Positions 61,949 through 64,000 of a stretch of 64,000 nucleotides of DNA are shown here, one piece after another (position 1 is the stretch's first letter; the number at the start of each line of letters is the position of its first letter). Location of the stretch: assembly GCF_014203355.1 (NCBI RefSeq), contig NZ_JACHIR010000001.1, positions 992,001 through 1,056,000 of the forward strand, given 5' to 3'. The stretch is from Kutzneria kofuensis (lineage in GTDB: Bacteria > Actinomycetota > Actinomycetes > Mycobacteriales > Pseudonocardiaceae). A model generated the notes under the pieces. The model was not told the DNA's origin. It did not search any database and was given only the letters and a program-made list of their open reading frames with translations. Position numbers and translations under genes: made by a program.

Positions 61949-61996
61949 ACTTGAAATTTCACGTGAACGTAGCAACGAACACGTGAACATTCAAGT
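61949..61996. promoter_or_regulatory. Two inverted operator-like sites between HTH and MarR genes
   Basis: acttgaaatttcacgtg at 61949-61965 and cacgtgaacattcaagt at 61980-61996, inverted copies differing at the two central bases. Each contains TGAA-N2-TTCA, and both share CACGTG. They lie in the divergent HTH/MarR intergenic region. Confidence 0.65.
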
Positions 61997-62015
61997 GATC
62001 GGATAGGGTCTGCCC

Positions 62016-62471
62016 GTGACTCCCACGCGCGGCTGGCTGAACGAACAGCAGCTGGCCACCTGGATCGCGTTCAACCGCGTGCTGTCCCGGCTGCCCGCCG
62101 CGCTGGAGTCGCAGCTGCAGCAGGACGCGCGGGTCAGCTACATGGAGTACCACGTGCTGGCGCGGCTGTCCGACCAGCCGTCGCGGACGTGCCGGATGAG
62201 CGCCCTGGCCGATCTCGCCAACTCCGAGCTGTCCCGGCTCTCGCACCTGGTGCGGCGGCTGGAGAAGCGGGGGCTCGTGCGACGGGAGCCCGATCCGAGC
62301 GATGGCCGCTACACCAACGCGATCCTCACCGACGCCGGCCAGCAGTTGCTCGTCGAGATCGCGCCCGCGCACGTGGACCGGGTCCGCGACCTGGTGATCG
62401 ACTCCGTCGAGGATTTCGCCGCGCTGGAACGGGTCTGCCTGCGAATCCTGGACCGGATCACAGCGCGCTGA
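62016..62471 (+). CDS. MarR-family transcriptional regulator
   Basis: 151 residues with winged helix (MSALADLANSELSRLSHLVRRLEKRG, wing VRREPDPSDGRYT). GTG start with AGGG upstream. It most likely binds the inverted sites in front of it and controls itself and the divergent HTH gene. Related in type to the regulators at 10385 and 20777. Confidence 0.88.
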   Translation: MTPTRGWLNEQQLATWIAFNRVLSRLPAALESQLQQDARVSYMEYHVLARLSDQPSRTCRMSALADLANSELSRLSHLVRRLEKRGLVRREPDPSDGRYTNAILTDAGQQLLVEIAPAHVDRVRDLVIDSVEDFAALERVCLRILDRITAR

Positions 62472-62511
62472 TCTCGTCGACCATCCGGGACCACTGAAAT
62501 TGAACCGTCTG

Positions 62512-62640
62512 GGGCCTGTCGGTCTCCAAGACCCACAAACCCAGGGCAGGCCCGTCTCAAACCGCTACACACCCGCTGGCGGCAACCGGGTTTGTAGCGG
62601 TCCAAGACCCGCGCGGACGGGGTTTGCAGGTCTTGGAGAC
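62512..62640. repeat. Structured intergenic sequence with mutually exclusive stems
   Basis: Several complementary segments: gggcctg/caggccc (62512-62518 with 62547-62553), gtctccaagacc/ggtcttggagac (62522-62533 with 62629-62640), accgctaca/tgtagcggt (62561-62569 with 62593-62601), and a second tccaagacc at 62601-62609 that competes for the same ggtcttgga. It lies in the non-coding stretch 62472-63169 between the MarR and MpaB genes. RNA structure or repetitive DNA; unproven. Confidence 0.6.
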
Positions 62641-62661
62641 ACCCAAACCCTGACGGCCTTG

Positions 62662-62967
62662 GTCTAGAGGTCGATGACAACCGCGAGGCGGTGTGCCCGG
62701 CGGGCACACCCGTCGCAGGAACGGTTCGCGACCGGCGCGCGGCGATCCCTGGAGGAGGCGGCGACTCCCGAGGCCGAGCCGTGGTTTCGGGCCGTGTACA
62801 CCGGTGGACGCGCCGGTGGGGTTCGTGATGCTCAGCTGGAACGTTCCGCCGGGGCGGCCGGGCATCCTCGGACCGTGTTACCTGTGGCGGCTGCTGGTGG
62901 ACGGCCGGCACCAGGGCCGTGGTCACGGCACGGCGAGCCGGTGCTGCGACTGGAGCTCACGGTCTGA
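62662..62967 (+). pseudogene. GNAT N-acetyltransferase with several frameshifts
   Basis: Fragments of one acetyltransferase appear in different frames: EVDDNREAVC, then SQERFATGARRSLEEAATPE with PWFRAVYT, then VGFVMLSWNVPPGRPGI with LWRLLVDGRHQGRGHGT (the acetyl-CoA site RHQGRGHG), then PVLRLELTV and a stop. At least three frame changes are needed to join them. No start codon with a ribosome binding site leads in. The region 62968-63169 after it is non-coding. Confidence 0.7.
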
Positions 62968-63169
62968 CAACTCCAAGGATCGCGTCGATGGGCTCGGTGG
63001 AGCTGGGGTGTTGCCCATCGCGTCTTCGATGCCATGGCCGGCATAGGCCGTTCGGTTGGTGTTGGACGTCCGTTCGGGCGGTCGGCGTGCGGAGGTCTGG
63101 CGGAGTTCTCGGGCGGTGGCACTGTGGACGAGACGGACAGGTCGCGCGGCGAGCGAGGACGGGACCGAC

Positions 63170-64000
63170 ATGATCGACATGGCTTCCGTGGAAGCGTTGA
63201 TGTTCCAGGGCGATCCGCTGGCCGACGCGGTGATCGCCGACCTCGTCGCGACCGGTCGGGTCGATGCCGTGAACGAGGTTCTGAGCCAGTTCCGCGACAA
63301 CGACCAGCCCATTCCGGAGAATCTGCCCGAATCGGTGCGTGCCTATCTCATCGCCACAGACGATCCTCCGCCGTGGGCCGATCTCGACCGAGTGGCGCAA
63401 GCGTACGAGTTCTTCATCGATGACGGAGTGCACGTCGCCTCCGTGCTGTCGTTCGGCGCGATGGTCAACTGCTACGCCCAGCCCCGCCCGTCGCGAGTGC
63501 TGACACTGACGCATCGGCTCAACCAACCACATCGGCGCCTGTCGGAGACATCGCAGTTCGTGCTCAACATGATGGGCCGGCAGCCGTTCGGCGCCGAAGG
63601 TTCGTTCGTGCCCACGATCCAGAAAACGCGGCTCATCCACGCCGCCGTGCGGTACTTCGTCACGCGTTCGGGCCGCTGGGACATCGAGGCGGACGGGGTC
63701 CCGCTGTGCCAGCAGGACATGCTCGGCGCTCTGCTGATCTTCTCGGTGCAGGTGATCGACGGCATGCGCCGCATAGGGATCTCGGTGACCGAGAAGGAAG
63801 CGGCGAGTTACTACTACGTCTGGCGGGTGACTGGCGCGATGCTCGGCATTCCCGCCGAAGCCATGCCCGAGTCCCTCGACGAGGCGCGGGAGCTCAACGC
63901 CGTCATCGTCGATGCCACCTACGGGCCGTCGCCCGAAGGCGTAACCCTCACCCGCGACCTCATACAGTTGTACGAGGACATGGTGCCCGGCAGGGCGTTC
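63170..64000 (+). CDS. MpaB/Lcp-family oxygenase (DUF2236), 3' end outside window
   Basis: 277 residues visible without a stop. Blocks GAMVNCYAQPRPSRVLTLTH, LNQPHRRLSETSQFVLNMMG with RQPFGAEGSFVPTIQKTRLI, HAAVRYFVTRSGRW and SYYYVWRVTGAMLGIPAEAM are those of the rubber-oxygenase/MpaB (DUF2236) family, some of which bind heme. No signal peptide is seen in the first 30 residues. Start ATG 63170 (AGGA about 10 nt upstream) or ATG 63179. It begins after the GNAT pseudogene. Confidence 0.8.
   Translation, partial: MIDMASVEALMFQGDPLADAVIADLVATGRVDAVNEVLSQFRDNDQPIPENLPESVRAYLIATDDPPPWADLDRVAQAYEFFIDDGVHVASVLSFGAMVNCYAQPRPSRVLTLTHRLNQPHRRLSETSQFVLNMMGRQPFGAEGSFVPTIQKTRLIHAAVRYFVTRSGRWDIEADGVPLCQQDMLGALLIFSVQVIDGMRRIGISVTEKEAASYYYVWRVTGAMLGIPAEAMPESLDEARELNAVIVDATYGPSPEGVTLTRDLIQLYEDMVPGRAF

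Overview
The window is high-GC actinobacterial DNA. Nearly every gene ends its codons in G or C, and GTG and TTG starts are common. Several markers point to the order Pseudonocardiales (a Pseudonocardiaceae-like organism). One is a phosphatidylinositol-mannoside cluster (thrS, HIT, pgsA, patA, pimA, Nudix) in the order known from Mycobacterium tuberculosis Rv2614c to Rv2609c. Others are a mycothiol-type DinB protein, an EF-G2, a WYL regulator and an F420-type LLM oxidoreductase. This placement is inferred from gene content only. No rRNA, tRNA or CRISPR array was seen.

Layout. 1-3 kb: the 3' part of a secreted polysaccharide-lyase-like gene, an enoyl-CoA hydratase, a lactate permease missing its N-terminal third, and a Mak_N_cap protein. 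3-15 kb: conserved core with pdxS (no pdxT beside it), an EF-G-like GTPase, the PIM cluster on the minus strand, and a divergent MarR/YceI pair inserted between the HIT gene and pgsA. 15-27 kb: a Pro/Gln-rich membrane protein, a Gfo/Idh/MocA dehydrogenase, an HtrA-like protease without PDZ, a DUF885 peptidase, an AraC regulator, a methyltransferase, a MarR plus fused ABC exporter operon, OsmC, an L,D-transpeptidase lipoprotein and an ECF sigma factor with a partner membrane protein. 27-34 kb: carbohydrate genes, namely a GH30 galactanase-like enzyme with a ricin-type lectin, an acyltransferase-3 protein, and a GH88/105-like plus unrecognised 790-aa operon. 34-41 kb: EfeO-EfeB, a phospholipase-C-like lipoprotein, an N-acetylglucosamine-kinase-like protein and an ABC exporter.

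41-49 kb is accessory in character. It holds two gene 3' ends joined back to back (a TetR remnant and a membrane-protein remnant), a secreted protein made of three nearly identical 69-residue repeats, a serine hydrolase, an alpha/beta-hydrolase-methyltransferase fusion, a MazG-like protein, a CGNR regulator and a secreted beta-helix enzyme with a LacI-type operator-like palindrome upstream. 49-64 kb carries many small enzymes (alpha/beta hydrolases, NTF2-like proteins, short-chain dehydrogenases, DinB, DUF1905, YciI, LLM oxidoreductase, methyltransferase) mixed with regulators (LysR, WYL, MarR, HTH). It also has one complete IS701-family insertion with a CTAG target duplication, a structured intergenic sequence, a frameshifted GNAT pseudogene, and a partial MpaB/Lcp-family oxygenase at the right edge.

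Recurrent themes are 4-bp stop/start overlaps within operons, strong palindromic terminators between convergent genes (two share the same 43-nt sequence), and paired inverted operator-like sites next to MarR genes. No intact phage, conjugative element or natural-product cluster is visible. The most original signals are the triple-repeat secreted protein, the unrecognised 790-aa partner of the GH88/105-like gene, the structured intergenic region at 62.5 kb, the hydrolase-methyltransferase fusion and the deletion scars.
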